Below are positions 1-9,008 of a DNA stretch of 64,000 bases, piece by piece. Every line of letters begins with the position of its first letter. Position 1 is the stretch's first letter. The stretch spans positions 17,325-81,324 of the forward strand of contig NZ_JWJE02000014.1 of the NCBI RefSeq assembly GCF_000812025.2, read 5' to 3'. The translations under genes were made by a program, and so were the position numbers. A model generated the notes under the pieces. The model made no database searches. It worked only from the letters and a program-made list of their open reading frames with translations, and had not been told where the DNA came from. Source of the stretch: Bacillus thermotolerans. Its GTDB lineage: Bacteria; Bacillota; Bacilli; Bacillales; Domibacillaceae.

Positions 1-371
1 GAATTAGTAATTACCCCAGAGGATAATGGCAAACGTCCGTCAGATACTACTTTGAATGTGACTGGCTGCGTTGCATTACCTGTAGTAGAAGCACAAGTCA
101 CCGAAACATACCTGAGCCTTGGTGTAGTTCCGTCCCAGTTATCTCCATCCGCCGCTTTAATACGTACTTGTGAAGAAGATCCATTTACAGTCATAGTGCA
201 AAGCAGTGCATAACCACTATGAATGAAAGAACCTGATGATCCCAACGCAGCGGATATGGTGAAGTTGTATGTCATTTGGCTATTGTTAGGACGGCTTTTA
301 GTATAAGTAATCGTGTAATGAACGGTCGGACTAGAACCCGCCTGCAGATTTATTCCGTTAATATCCGCCAC
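1..371 (-). CDS. Phage tail-tip/structural protein, 3' part outside window
   Basis: The reading frame stays open to the left edge, so only the first 123 or so residues are visible. It starts with GTG preceded by AGGAGGTG; the nearby ATG is followed at once by a stop in this frame. The visible part is rich in Ser, Thr and Gly with alternating hydrophobic residues, as expected for a beta-sandwich tail-fibre or tail-tip protein. No specific family was recognised. It starts 13 bases after the preceding tail gene in the late operon, which supports a structural role. Confidence 0.7.
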   Translation of the reverse strand, partial: MADINGINLQAGSSPTVHYTITYTKSRPNNSQMTYNFTISAALGSSGSFIHSGYALLCTMTVNGSSSQVRIKAADGDNWDGTTPRLRYVSVTCASTTGNATQPVTFKVVSDGRLPLSSGVITN

Positions 372-384
372 TTACATTCACCTC

Positions 385-888
385 CTATTCATAAATAGCC
401 GAAACTAGCGAGTTTACCAATCCACAAAGACTAGTATTCAATCGTGTATCTATAATGTTATTTTCTGAAATCGATGTAGCAGCCGAAGGTACTAGAACAT
501 CAGCAATGCCAAGTTCATAGACATCGCTTGTTCTTGTCAACTCTGGGGCTATGGGTGATGCTGTGGGAGTACCCGTGACAATGGCAAGCTGAATGTTTCT
601 CGTAATTTGACTTAACCGAACCACAACCCTGTCTATGCGAGGATTGCTTCCGTCTGCTGTAGCAAGGGGTTTATTTAAAACATCTGTATTTTCATATCGA
701 TAACCATTAATCCATGCACTGCCCGCTGCTATGCTGACTGCCAACCCAATCCCAGGAGAAACCAGAAGGTTTGTTGGTGTCGCATAAAATACACCGTTCG
801 AGACAAGACTTCCAAAATATGCGGCAAAGTCCGTTGCATCATAAACTCTATCTCCATCGGATGAGTTGAAAAATCCACTTTTCTCCAT
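385..888 (-). CDS. Phage tail/baseplate structural protein
   Basis: A 167-residue protein that opens with a segment resembling a tail-fibre or baseplate attachment region (SGFFNSSDGDRVYDATDFA near residues 4-22). Such N-termini occur in putative receptor-binding or upper-baseplate proteins of Gram-positive siphoviruses. The middle (about 50-130) is beta-rich with a conserved-looking RIDRVVVRL segment. It lies directly after the Gp37-like tail gene in the late operon. The exact role (fibre or baseplate) is inferred from position. Confidence 0.7.
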   Translation of the reverse strand: MEKSGFFNSSDGDRVYDATDFAAYFGSLVSNGVFYATPTNLLVSPGIGLAVSIAAGSAWINGYRYENTDVLNKPLATADGSNPRIDRVVVRLSQITRNIQLAIVTGTPTASPIAPELTRTSDVYELGIADVLVPSAATSISENNIIDTRLNTSLCGLVNSLVSAIYE

Positions 889-904
889 TAATTATTCCCT
901 CCTT

Positions 905-2842
905 CTAAGCGGTTTTTGTGTACTCTATAACTACATAGCCTGTATATGCTGTTCTATCATTTCCTGGTTCGACAACAATGTCGGTCATATTCACGAAGAG
1001 TCCAATTTGCGATGCGAAGTTGTTATACCGAGCAAGAGGTAGTGGTAAGAAAATATTCCCGTTCGTGACAAAACCGGATAAACTGACAACAGTGCTGAGA
1101 CTTGCTATACCATGAGGTACATGTTTTGGTGTTGTATCTGTGAGCGAACCGAGATTTATCTCTTTACGATAAATCGTCTTGCCATCTATCCATAGCCGCC
1201 CTGTGTTTTGTTCTGTAGTTGAGTAGTCGCTAAAGGAAGAAGCCAGTTTAGTAGCTGTAATTGTACGGTCTGCCATTTTCAAGCCAGTGACTGCTCCATT
1301 TGCAATCCTTGCCGTAGTTACAGGTTCGTTATTGATATTAAGCCAGTTTGCTTGACCAGAAGGGTTGTTAAATATGAAAACAGAAATCACATAAAATGTC
1401 ATGGTATTACGAGATATAAAGAAACCCATTGCCCTTTGAAAGCCATTTCCCGTGTTATCCCCGTTATGCTTTACCAAAAAGACATGACCGTCGTCATTTG
1501 GCTGGTCACTAAACTTATTGCCACTCCATGAGGTGAAATAAAAGGCATCTCCAGGGTTCATCTGGTGCAAAGCATATTGGCCAATCGATACAGTACCTTC
1601 ACCCACATTAATTTCAAGTGCAGGTAGTTTTCCATACAGATTGTTGATAGTAGATGCAACGTTGTCTCCTTGAATCTCTGAATCTACCTCCGTCAAGTCA
1701 CCCAAGGTTTCCTCGACAGTTCCCAGCGTTTCCTCCACAGTTCCTAAAGCCTGGGCAATTTCGGATATGCCAGTTGGTGCCATTATTGCTGTTTTAACTT
1801 CACTCAAGTCGGAGCGTAATTTTTGTGCTATTGTCAACTCCGCTTTTCCGAACACTACACTAATACTCTGGCCGTCTGCGTCATAGGTTTCCTCGACTTC
1901 GGTGATACGTGTCGTCATGGATACACCCCACGCTTTGGAAATAACTTTGACGGTCTGCCCAAGATCGAAGTCTATCTTATATGTTAAATTGCCGTGTGGA
2001 TTGACCGATGTATCAAATGAATAGCGTATTGCCTGCTCGCTCAGCTTACTTTGACCTCGAAAGATTAGTGTATCGATGTAATCAGAGCCAAAGTCTTCCG
2101 CCCGCAAATCCTTAGCATCCACAAAAATCTCGTGTCTTGTCTCACCAGAACCACTTGTTATAGCTACAAAGGTTCGGTCTGTACCTTCTCCTTCACCACC
2201 AACGAGTGCGGTGTTGGCATAATCTCCAGCACTTATTGTATAAATCTGTTCCGTAAGGTTTTCAAACTCCTTAGAAAATACCGCTTGTGAACCTGTTCCC
2301 ATATACAACGCTACAGTAAAAACCCCTGTCGCAGGATTGAACACGGTCTTTATGCCAATATCCGAAGCAACACATAGTTCCGTCACAGCATCCATCAAAT
2401 TTCGATACGATACCTGTGTGCTGATGGGAACATTTAAGTTTGGAGCAGAAAAGGATATGTTCGCAATCTTCCTTGCTATATCAGGAGGATTGATAAGATT
2501 ATTATTTAAAAGTTGCTCTACACAAGTTGAAATATCACCAGAGAGTTTCTCCGTTTGCCAAACAATGCGGCGGGAGAGGAAGGAGGTTGCAAAGCGACCA
2601 CTTGCAGTAATAATTTCATGATCGGTTTGAGAAAGTTCCAGATGTTCGATGATCCCAGCTTCCTCATCATCATTTTTCCAGATGATATTTCCTTCCTTTA
2701 ATAGTTCTGTATTTTCCGAAGTTGCAATCGCTTTTAACTCAAATGAGCCACACTGGGAATAGCGTCTCGTCCAGCGTAAGTACTCAAAGGATTCAACAAT
2801 GCCTGCAAGCTCCCGGTTTGAATTGTAGATATACAGTTCCAT
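905..2842 (-). CDS. Siphovirus ReqiPepy6 Gp37-like tail protein
   Basis: About 645 residues. The N-terminal 350 residues match the Gp37-like tail family: an opening MELYIYNSNRELAGIVE segment and a conserved RRYSQCGSFELKA region near residues 28-40. This family sits just after Dit and acts in the tail tip. The C-terminal part carries a short tandem GTVEETLG repeat (about 370-390) followed by a fibre-like region. The ATG at 2842 is preferred over an upstream in-frame GTG because GGGGGT lies six bases before it. It overlaps the Dit stop codon, so the two are probably translationally coupled. Confidence 0.85.
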   Translation of the reverse strand: MELYIYNSNRELAGIVESFEYLRWTRRYSQCGSFELKAIATSENTELLKEGNIIWKNDDEEAGIIEHLELSQTDHEIITASGRFATSFLSRRIVWQTEKLSGDISTCVEQLLNNNLINPPDIARKIANISFSAPNLNVPISTQVSYRNLMDAVTELCVASDIGIKTVFNPATGVFTVALYMGTGSQAVFSKEFENLTEQIYTISAGDYANTALVGGEGEGTDRTFVAITSGSGETRHEIFVDAKDLRAEDFGSDYIDTLIFRGQSKLSEQAIRYSFDTSVNPHGNLTYKIDFDLGQTVKVISKAWGVSMTTRITEVEETYDADGQSISVVFGKAELTIAQKLRSDLSEVKTAIMAPTGISEIAQALGTVEETLGTVEETLGDLTEVDSEIQGDNVASTINNLYGKLPALEINVGEGTVSIGQYALHQMNPGDAFYFTSWSGNKFSDQPNDDGHVFLVKHNGDNTGNGFQRAMGFFISRNTMTFYVISVFIFNNPSGQANWLNINNEPVTTARIANGAVTGLKMADRTITATKLASSFSDYSTTEQNTGRLWIDGKTIYRKEINLGSLTDTTPKHVPHGIASLSTVVSLSGFVTNGNIFLPLPLARYNNFASQIGLFVNMTDIVVEPGNDRTAYTGYVVIEYTKTA

Positions 2843-2844
2843 TT

Positions 2845-3696
2845 TCACACCCCCAGAAACTGCGGACGAAAGTAAATACTAACCTCTAACAGTTCCATAT
2901 TGACTGAAGCATCGTATCGCAGTGTATTAAGACCTGCCGCGAGTTGAAAGAACACCGAATTGGTATCCAACAGTGAAAAAGCATTTGTAATCGTTGACCC
3001 ATCAATCTGGACCACACGCTTACCAGCGAAGTGGGTATATACACGAAGTTCATCCCCAGCGCTCATTGTAGTGAGAAGTCGGATATATTCTCCCGTGTCT
3101 ATGTTTAATAGTTCAGGGTTCGACACAGTACCTAAGGCTCGGAATACAATCTCACATCCACAAGATACATCCCCGATATTTTCCACTGTAATGATTTGGC
3201 TAGGTTGACGCATTCCGAACTCCATCCCACTCATAGGAATTTCCAATTCAAACTCAAATAGCGGTATCCATGATGCCAGTTCCTCTCGCACCTCATTTAA
3301 TGTCTCGAAGAAAGGGGATGGGCAGAGTAGACTGACAAAGAAGTTTGGTATTCGTTGCCGATTAGAAACACTAAAACCAGCCTCCTCCACCACGCAGGAT
3401 ATCTGTCGGTCACGGTATTGAAGGGTCCCTAATAGCTTTGGGCTGAATATTTGAAGGAATCGTTGTCTCCTTTTATAAGCTTCATCGGGAGTATCAGCAA
3501 CAACCGTACCCTCAATCGTTATGTTTCGCATATCTAGTGTGGAAGAAATATAAAAAGCGCCATCCTGATCCGGCGCCTTGAAAGTGTTGACGGATTGACG
3601 CACATTGCCAGTACCATCTACCTTCGTAAGAAAGTACGGGCGGCTTTGCTTAAGCGTAATGCTCTCTCCATCTCTATTGGTGTATGTTAGTTCCAT
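2845..3696 (-). CDS. Distal tail protein (Dit), siphovirus tail component family
   Basis: About 283 residues. It has the N-terminal pattern of Dit-type proteins: a short beta-strand start, then a region around 'PDQDGAFYISSTLDMRNITIEG' typical of the belt domain. The order tape measure, Dit, Gp37-like is classical. The ATG at 3696 follows AAAGGAGGTACGGAC; a longer in-frame extension upstream would run into that ribosome binding site and is rejected. Dit forms the hexameric hub between tail tube and tip (family knowledge). Confidence 0.85.
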   Translation of the reverse strand: MELTYTNRDGESITLKQSRPYFLTKVDGTGNVRQSVNTFKAPDQDGAFYISSTLDMRNITIEGTVVADTPDEAYKRRQRFLQIFSPKLLGTLQYRDRQISCVVEEAGFSVSNRQRIPNFFVSLLCPSPFFETLNEVREELASWIPLFEFELEIPMSGMEFGMRQPSQIITVENIGDVSCGCEIVFRALGTVSNPELLNIDTGEYIRLLTTMSAGDELRVYTHFAGKRVVQIDGSTITNAFSLLDTNSVFFQLAAGLNTLRYDASVNMELLEVSIYFRPQFLGV

Positions 3697-3709
3697 GTCC
3701 GTACCTCCT

Positions 3710-6130
3710 TTACAATTCAAGTGCCAGTTTGCGGGATAGGTTCTTAAACTCCCGTGCTAGTTCCTTTTCAGATAGAGCTTTAGGTGTCACAACCGAGATA
3801 TTTTGAGTGATACTTGTACCCGCGGCAATACCCTGACCAGATAAACCTCTGTGATTAAAATCAAAGGTCGTTGGTACTGCATTTTGCATGTCCCTTGTTA
3901 CTGCTGTCATTGCATCTTCAAAACCCACACCGATACCTTCACCCATGTTGCGGCCAATTCCAGCAAATAGGGTTGAAGGAGAGCGGATGCCGAAGAAGTC
4001 TTTAATCCTCGATACAACATTTCCGAAAAACCCAGAGATTTTACTCCATAGCCATGCACCTGCGTCTGAAATTCCCTTCCACAATCCTTTAATCAGATTG
4101 CCTCCTACTTGAGCCATTTGACTGATATAGCCAGTAAAGGCTCTTACCAGTCCAGAAATAATCTGCGGTACTGCTTTAACGATCTCCACGATTATCCTTG
4201 GTAGATTTGCAATCAATGCCACAAACAGTTGTACACCCGCTAAAATAATCTTATCGATGTTACCAATAATGGCATTGACCAGCGCGCTAACAATCTTGGG
4301 AATAGCACCTACAACAGTAGTAATAATCTGAGGCAATGCTCGAATGAGCGATACCAAAAGCCGGATACCTGCATCAATAATCAAAGGAATCGAACCAATA
4401 ACAGCACTGATGATACTGTCAATAATCTTCGGAATTGCTTCCACAACTGCTGTAATAATGGTAGGCAACGCTGTAACCAGTGAGGTCAATAATTGAATAC
4501 CCGCATCGATAATCTGTGGAATGGATTCAATGATAAAATCCACTATTGCTTTGATGATGGTAGGCAAAGCAGAAACAAGCTGAGGTATTGCATCTACTAG
4601 CCCCTGTGCCAATCCAATAATTAACTGTAAAGCAGCATCCAAAAGCATTGGTAGGTTTTCAATCAGTCCATGGACAATCTGTTTGACCGCCGAAACCGCT
4701 GCGGGTATGAGTTGTGGTAACGCTATACCGATTCCCTCCACAAGTGCTGTTACTAGTTCGATTGCTGCATTTATGAGTAAAGGAAGGTTATCAATCAACG
4801 CTCCGACAATCGTCATTAGAGCACTTACTGCTGCCGGGATAAGTTCGGGCAAAAGATTTAAAATTGTTTCCAGTACTTGCGTGAATATATTTGTAACTAA
4901 TTCAAGTAGCATTGGAAGCAAGTCTGCAACTGCCGCTAATATTGCACCCGTCGCTGTTGGTAAGGCGGCTACGATATTTTCTAAAACCGGTACGATATTA
5001 GTGACAACCGCTTCGAAAGCATCCACAAGGTTCTGCGTAAGATTTGTCATATCAGCATTAGCATTTCCGAGTCCGGCCGTAAAAGAACCTAGTGCGGCCT
5101 GTAGCAATCCAATTGAACCAGAAATCGTCTGGGTTGATTCTTTTGCAAAGTTGCCAGCATATTGCTCCGTGTTCTCAAAGAACATCTGCATTGCGACTTC
5201 AGCTTTTTCTGCTTGTGTTGCGGTATTCCAAGTGAAATCCAGACCCTTTGCAAGTGCATAGGCTTCGATATTGGTGGCATTCATGGCAACACCGAGGTTA
5301 TCCATCATGGTGAAGTTACCCTTTGCTGCGCCTGTGACAGCTTCCATAGCAGAAGACATATCTATACCCATAACAGATGCCATGTCCGCTGCACGTTGCA
5401 TGGCCTTTTCGGTTAGTTCAAGACTTTTCTGTTGCTGGATGCCAGAGCCTTGAAACAACGCACCCATTTTATTGGCAGTAGCAAGATACTCACTTTGGGA
5501 AATACCGAGGTTTTTATAGGCTTCCTCACCGGTTTTCTGAATCGATGCAGCGTATGCTCCAAAAACCGCCTCCGATCCACCTAAGTTTTGTTCCAGCTCC
5601 CCAAATTGTGTGACTACTTCTTTACCTAACTTAATAGCAGCGGCTCCAGCTGCAACGGCAACTGCACCCATAGCCACACCAATTCCCTTTAGTACACCGC
5701 CAAGCTTTTCAAACCTGCCACCTGCGTCTTCTGCACTTTTACCGGAATCCTCTAACTCTTCACCAAGATTCTCGGCTTCAACTGTGGACTCCTCAAGTTC
5801 ACGCTCCATACCGTTCAGTTCTGCTTGTGCCCTGTTCAGCTGAATCTGCCAGTTCTGAGTACGGCGGTCATTTTCACCAAAAGAGGAGGAGGCATTATCA
5901 AGGGCAGCCTTAAGGGTAGAGATCTTTTCTTTCTGTGCGTCAATTTCTTTATTCAAAACGGCATTACGAGCGGTAACTGACTGAATGGATTTATCGTTTT
6001 TATCAAACTGACTCGTTACAAGGGCCATTTCACTGCCCAATACTTTAAATGATTGATTGATTTCTCTCAGTGCGTTCTTGAATTCACGCTCGCCTTCAAC
6101 ACCTATTTTTAAACCAAAATTGTCTGCCAT
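3710..6130 (-). CDS. Phage tail tape measure protein
   Basis: 806 residues. The N-terminal 130 residues are charged and coiled-coil-like. A Gly/Ala-rich hydrophobic segment follows (about 140-170), then a tape-measure core (FGAYAASIQKTGEEAYKNLGIS region). From about residue 390 to 690 runs a very hydrophobic array of roughly 44-residue repeats built on ALPxII...IPxIID. The C-terminus has the common phage motif IKDFFGIRSPS. The protein sets tail length and is threaded through the tube (family knowledge). Start ATG has GGAGGAGG upstream. Confidence 0.93.
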   Translation of the reverse strand: MADNFGLKIGVEGEREFKNALREINQSFKVLGSEMALVTSQFDKNDKSIQSVTARNAVLNKEIDAQKEKISTLKAALDNASSSFGENDRRTQNWQIQLNRAQAELNGMERELEESTVEAENLGEELEDSGKSAEDAGGRFEKLGGVLKGIGVAMGAVAVAAGAAAIKLGKEVVTQFGELEQNLGGSEAVFGAYAASIQKTGEEAYKNLGISQSEYLATANKMGALFQGSGIQQQKSLELTEKAMQRAADMASVMGIDMSSAMEAVTGAAKGNFTMMDNLGVAMNATNIEAYALAKGLDFTWNTATQAEKAEVAMQMFFENTEQYAGNFAKESTQTISGSIGLLQAALGSFTAGLGNANADMTNLTQNLVDAFEAVVTNIVPVLENIVAALPTATGAILAAVADLLPMLLELVTNIFTQVLETILNLLPELIPAAVSALMTIVGALIDNLPLLINAAIELVTALVEGIGIALPQLIPAAVSAVKQIVHGLIENLPMLLDAALQLIIGLAQGLVDAIPQLVSALPTIIKAIVDFIIESIPQIIDAGIQLLTSLVTALPTIITAVVEAIPKIIDSIISAVIGSIPLIIDAGIRLLVSLIRALPQIITTVVGAIPKIVSALVNAIIGNIDKIILAGVQLFVALIANLPRIIVEIVKAVPQIISGLVRAFTGYISQMAQVGGNLIKGLWKGISDAGAWLWSKISGFFGNVVSRIKDFFGIRSPSTLFAGIGRNMGEGIGVGFEDAMTAVTRDMQNAVPTTFDFNHRGLSGQGIAAGTSITQNISVVTPKALSEKELAREFKNLSRKLALEL

Positions 6131-6144
6131 GCCTTCACCTCCTC

Positions 6145-6719
6145 CTAAATACCTGGTGGGATAATATCGTCAATGGTCCGTGTTTTCTTTGGCTTTTCAA
6201 TACCATGCCATTGTTTATGACAAGTCCATAAATCAAAAAACAGCCCAATTGGCATAAGCCAGAATTCCTCTGTCTCCATGCCCATCTGAATTGTTCCATA
6301 ATAAAGAAGCCGGGTAAAGACCTCATCGTCCGTTACCCGACTTCCACGTTTTTTGGAGTTTCCTCCTCACTTTCTACATTTCGCTTTGTACCTTTGAACA
6401 TCGCCTCGGTAATTGCAGTTTTATATGCCGATAAATCAAGCGGTGAGGTAAGAAGCTCTACTTCTTCCTCTGTCAGTAATTCTTCTGGTGCATTCTTATT
6501 CTTTAGGTTTCGAATCAAAATGGACTGGTTTGCAAGCAGCGTGATGAGCCAAACAATCTCATCCAGTGCCATCTCGAAGTTTTCTGATTTCATCAGTTTT
6601 TCTCCAAGGTTTTCAAGACCACCGTAACGACCGGCAATGGCCTTTGTAGCTCGTGTAGTTAAAACCAGTTCATACTCTTTGTCACCTATGTTGATTGTGG
6701 CACTTCTATCATTGTCCAT
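6145..6719 (-). CDS. Tail assembly chaperone GT fusion made by -1 frameshifting
   Basis: This is the extended product of the chaperone gene that ends at 6333. After Asn124 a -1 shift at A AAA AAC (6354-6348) opens a second frame of 67 codons ending at TAG 6147-6145, giving about 191 residues. The extension reads RGSRVTDDEVF...WHGIEKPKKTRTIDDIIPPGI. It has no well-placed start or ribosome binding site of its own, so fusion is the only sensible way to make it. It parallels gpG/gpGT of lambda-like tails (established). The frameshift itself is inferred from the sequence. Confidence 0.8.
6333..6719 (-). CDS. Tail assembly chaperone (gpG-like)
   Basis: 128 residues, small and acidic, between the major tail protein and the tape measure gene. 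This is the standard position of the gpG-type chaperone that keeps the tape measure soluble during tail assembly. Its last codons contain the slippery heptamer used to make the longer GT form. No catalytic motif is expected or seen. Family is assigned from position, size and the frameshift arrangement. Confidence 0.85.
   Translation of the reverse strand: MDNDRSATINIGDKEYELVLTTRATKAIAGRYGGLENLGEKLMKSENFEMALDEIVWLITLLANQSILIRNLKNKNAPEELLTEEEVELLTSPLDLSAYKTAITEAMFKGTKRNVESEEETPKNVEVG
6348..6354 (-). other. Programmed -1 frameshift slippery site A AAA AAC
   Basis: In the zero frame of the chaperone gene the codons read CCA AAA AAC, giving the canonical X XXY YYZ heptamer. Four codons later the zero frame ends with TAA, while the -1 frame continues for 67 codons. 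Confidence 0.85.
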
Positions 6720-6730
6720 TATTTCTCCTC

Positions 6731-7321
6731 CTATGGTTCAGGTGTATAGACAGGTTCATAGACCTCAGTGAACCAGCCTGTTATGGTGGTCGATGAAACA
6801 CCAGGATCACCTTCTGTAACTTCCGCTTTCCATGGGTGCTTGCCCAATCCATCCAGCTTATTCCTGCGCATAACGGTTCCTTCAATGGTGGGTGTAGAAA
6901 AGGTAATGGAATCAGCCTTTGTCTGTAAGTTGGTAGCTGGTAGTCCAAACTTAACACGATACAGCCAAAAATAGCGATATGTTCCATTAGCCCTTTGCGC
7001 ACGAAACCCCACTGCAACGGGTGTACCCACGTTTTCACTGGCTGAGATTAGTACTCCGTTGTCATCAGTAGAAGCGCCAGTTAAATCCGCTGCGACCGTC
7101 GGACCAATGTCGTCTACACCGAGGGTGAGAGTACCACTGTTAAAGTCTTTCACAACCTCCGCCGCACCGTCGTCAGCGTACAGAATGGCTTCCACTAGTT
7201 CTACCGAAAGTTCAGCAGTGATGGCTTTTGCAAGTACAGAAGGTTGGGCATAAGTTTCCTCACCGTTAGCGTCCTCGGTTATTTTTGAATAGTACAGTCT
7301 ATCAAGACCGATAGTTGCCAT
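6731..7321 (-). CDS. Major tail protein (phi13/TP901-1 type)
   Basis: 196 residues. The start MATIGLDRLYYSKI and the internal pattern (ADLTGAS..., FRAQRANGTYRYFWLYRVKF, TIEGTVMRR) are typical of the phi13-type major tail proteins of Gram-positive siphoviruses. The protein polymerises into the tail tube. It follows the tail terminator-like gene and precedes the chaperone, as expected. The C-terminal 20 residues are Pro/Glu rich. Confidence 0.9.
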   Translation of the reverse strand: MATIGLDRLYYSKITEDANGEETYAQPSVLAKAITAELSVELVEAILYADDGAAEVVKDFNSGTLTLGVDDIGPTVAADLTGASTDDNGVLISASENVGTPVAVGFRAQRANGTYRYFWLYRVKFGLPATNLQTKADSITFSTPTIEGTVMRRNKLDGLGKHPWKAEVTEGDPGVSSTTITGWFTEVYEPVYTPEP

Positions 7322-7324
7322 GTG

Positions 7325-7666
7325 TTATTCCTCCAATCTATAGTTTTTAGCCACATCGATGGCGTAATGATGATATCCAGTATCATCCTCGTGACCGATA
7401 TATCTTCGTTCTGTCACAGTAAACTCTGCATTTATTAAAGAAGTTGTGAGCTGTCTTTTCCGCCTTAGATAGTTATTTTTAGAGAACAGTGATATCCTCG
7501 CTTCCTGCACATCAAAGCCTGGACGGTTATCAGCATGAACTTCAAAAATATCCGAAAGAGGGAGAATCACGACATACTCATCTGGTGCCAAACCTGAAAA
7601 AACCCCGGTTTCCACGGGAAGCGGTATAGTGGAAACAAGGGTATTCAATTCCTCTAAAATATTCAT
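7325..7666 (-). CDS. Putative tail terminator/completion protein
   Basis: About 113 residues. It lies between the HK97 gp10-like gene and the major tail protein, where siphoviruses encode the tail terminator. The sequence is small and beta-rich, with no recognised catalytic motif. The ATG at 7666 overlaps the stop of the upstream gene (ATGA), and GGAGGAG lies about 12 bases upstream. A longer in-frame start would sit deep in the previous gene. Function rests on synteny. Confidence 0.65.
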   Translation of the reverse strand: MNILEELNTLVSTIPLPVETGVFSGLAPDEYVVILPLSDIFEVHADNRPGFDVQEARISLFSKNNYLRRKRQLTTSLINAEFTVTERRYIGHEDDTGYHHYAIDVAKNYRLEE

Positions 7667-8094
7667 ATTTTCTCGATCTCCTCCTCCAGCTTGGCGACCA
7701 TTGCGTTGATGCAAGGTTTCCTGGATGTATTCCTCGCAGGCTTTAGGAAGGGTTTTGCAGGCTGACCATGTTTGCCATATTCGATGATGCTGGCAAGTTT
7801 AGCATTGCTCTCACCGTCAGATCGCGGCTCAGCAAAGCCAACTTTTACATTGAAGTTACCGTTTCTATCCTGCTTTGCACTCGAGAGTCCTAATGAAGAT
7901 AGCAGCTCGCCCGTACTTTCAGATGGATATTTCGTGCCCTTGCCAACCACCTTACTTAGATTTCCTTTAACTTTATCCAGCACCACTTCACCGCCAACTT
8001 CCAAAACCTTAGGAAGAATCACATCGGTCTGGTCAGCTAATCGAGATACCTTTAAAAGGAATTCTTCTGGCATCTTTATATTCGCTTTTGCCAT
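7663..8094 (-). CDS. HK97 gp10-like head-tail component
   Basis: About 143 residues. The protein has a long N-terminal helix and a C-terminal motif around IIEYGKHGQPAKPFLKPA, the signature of the HK97 gp10 family of head-tail joining proteins. ATG at 8094 is favoured because GAGGTGA lies five bases upstream; GTG 8103 and ATG 8100 are alternatives that overlap the previous stop. Part of the head-tail block. Confidence 0.8.
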   Translation of the reverse strand: MAKANIKMPEEFLLKVSRLADQTDVILPKVLEVGGEVVLDKVKGNLSKVVGKGTKYPSESTGELLSSLGLSSAKQDRNGNFNVKVGFAEPRSDGESNAKLASIIEYGKHGQPAKPFLKPARNTSRKPCINAMVAKLEEEIEKI

Positions 8095-8099
8095 ATCCA

Positions 8100-8435
8100 T
8101 CACCTCACAGTTGGTTCTAGCTTTTCAGCTAAAACCTCGACATACATTCCTCGATTTCTTACATCCTCAACACTTAAAATCTGATATCTTCCATCATCAC
8201 AGACGATGACCATTTCATTCGTCACCTTAAGTCCGAAGATTTTCCTGAACCTGAATAGGGAAGTTGCAGATGAAAATGATGCCATATTCGTCCACCGTTC
8301 ACTGCCATGCCGATCTTCCTTATAAGCAAGTACACTAGCGAGTATGTTGTCACCTTTTGTGGCGAAGCCTTCCTCATCCTTTATTGGTACCGTACAGATG
8401 ATATCGATGAAGGTGTTCATCTTTCCAAAACTCAT
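8100..8435 (-). CDS. Phage head closure/head-tail adaptor protein
   Basis: About 111 residues, starting MSFGKMNTFIDI. The motif WTNMASFSSATSLFRF and the C-terminal 'YQILSVEDVRNRGMYVEVLAEKL' fit head-tail joining proteins (SPP1 gp16/HK97 gp7 type). Start at 8435 follows GGGGTG and comes two bases after the preceding stop. Located between the gp6-like connector and the gp10-like protein. Confidence 0.75.
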   Translation of the reverse strand: MSFGKMNTFIDIICTVPIKDEEGFATKGDNILASVLAYKEDRHGSERWTNMASFSSATSLFRFRKIFGLKVTNEMVIVCDDGRYQILSVEDVRNRGMYVEVLAEKLEPTVR

Positions 8436-8436
8436 A

Positions 8437-8757
8437 CTAAACACCCCACTCTCGGTCAAGTCGTAAAAGTAAGTTCACTGTGTTCCATACTTGTTGCCCC
8501 GCCTGTACACTATCTGCAAAGAAACCTGCCGTCGAGCCATCCCTGCTTTCATAGAAATGACTCGACAACATAATCACTGCCTGTTCTGTTGTTGGAGGCA
8601 TGGCATGGGTTTCATAATAGTTTTCAGGAACATGCTGATAGCTCTGTGCATATGAAACTGCAGCAGTGATAAATCCAATAAGGAGGGAATCATCCTGATC
8701 ATGCGTTAAAATTAAGTTCGCTTTAACTTTAGGCAAGAGATTATCTGCCACTGCCAT
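8437..8757 (-). CDS. Head-tail connector, gp6-like DNA packaging protein
   Basis: 106 residues, predicted largely helical. The pattern 'VKANLILTHDQDDSLLIGFITAAVSYAQSY' near residues 10-40 is typical of the HK97 gp6-like family of adaptor proteins that bind below the portal. ATG has AGGAGGT upstream. Position right after the capsid genes agrees. Confidence 0.82.
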   Translation of the reverse strand: MAVADNLLPKVKANLILTHDQDDSLLIGFITAAVSYAQSYQHVPENYYETHAMPPTTEQAVIMLSSHFYESRDGSTAGFFADSVQAGQQVWNTVNLLLRLDREWGV

Positions 8758-8783
8758 ACTACCAACCTCCTTTACATTCCACC

Positions 8784-8996
8784 TTAGTCAGTCTCCATAA
8801 GCCCCGCTGCCTTTAGTTTGGCGAGCAGAGAATTGAAGTCCGTAACTAATCCAGCAACATCGGTAGCTATGCTGTCTGCCTGATTTTCAAGAACAGGAAG
8901 CCCCGTAACCGAGGCCCCCTCTTTAATTTCTAAAACGCCACCGATAACAGTTTTTTCTCCGCCTTGTTCGGTATAGTTCTTCGTGTTATAACTCAT
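8784..8996 (-). CDS. Head fiber-like protein
   Basis: 70 residues. The N-terminus (TEQGGEKTVIGGVLEIKEGASVTG) matches short head-fibre proteins found after capsid genes in Firmicute prophages, followed by a helical segment with a heptad look ('DSIATDVAGLVTDFNSLLAKLKAAG'). It probably decorates the capsid; family assignment is by recognition of the short motif and position. Confidence 0.65.
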   Translation of the reverse strand: MSYNTKNYTEQGGEKTVIGGVLEIKEGASVTGLPVLENQADSIATDVAGLVTDFNSLLAKLKAAGLMETD

Positions 8997-9008
8997 AAAG
9001 CACCTCCG

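Noticed and set aside
6135..6326. 63-residue open frame just upstream of the tape measure gene
   Set aside because: It is out of frame with the chaperone extension reached by the A AAA AAC site, has no ribosome binding site, and its sequence is unlike tail proteins. The -1 frame explains the region better.
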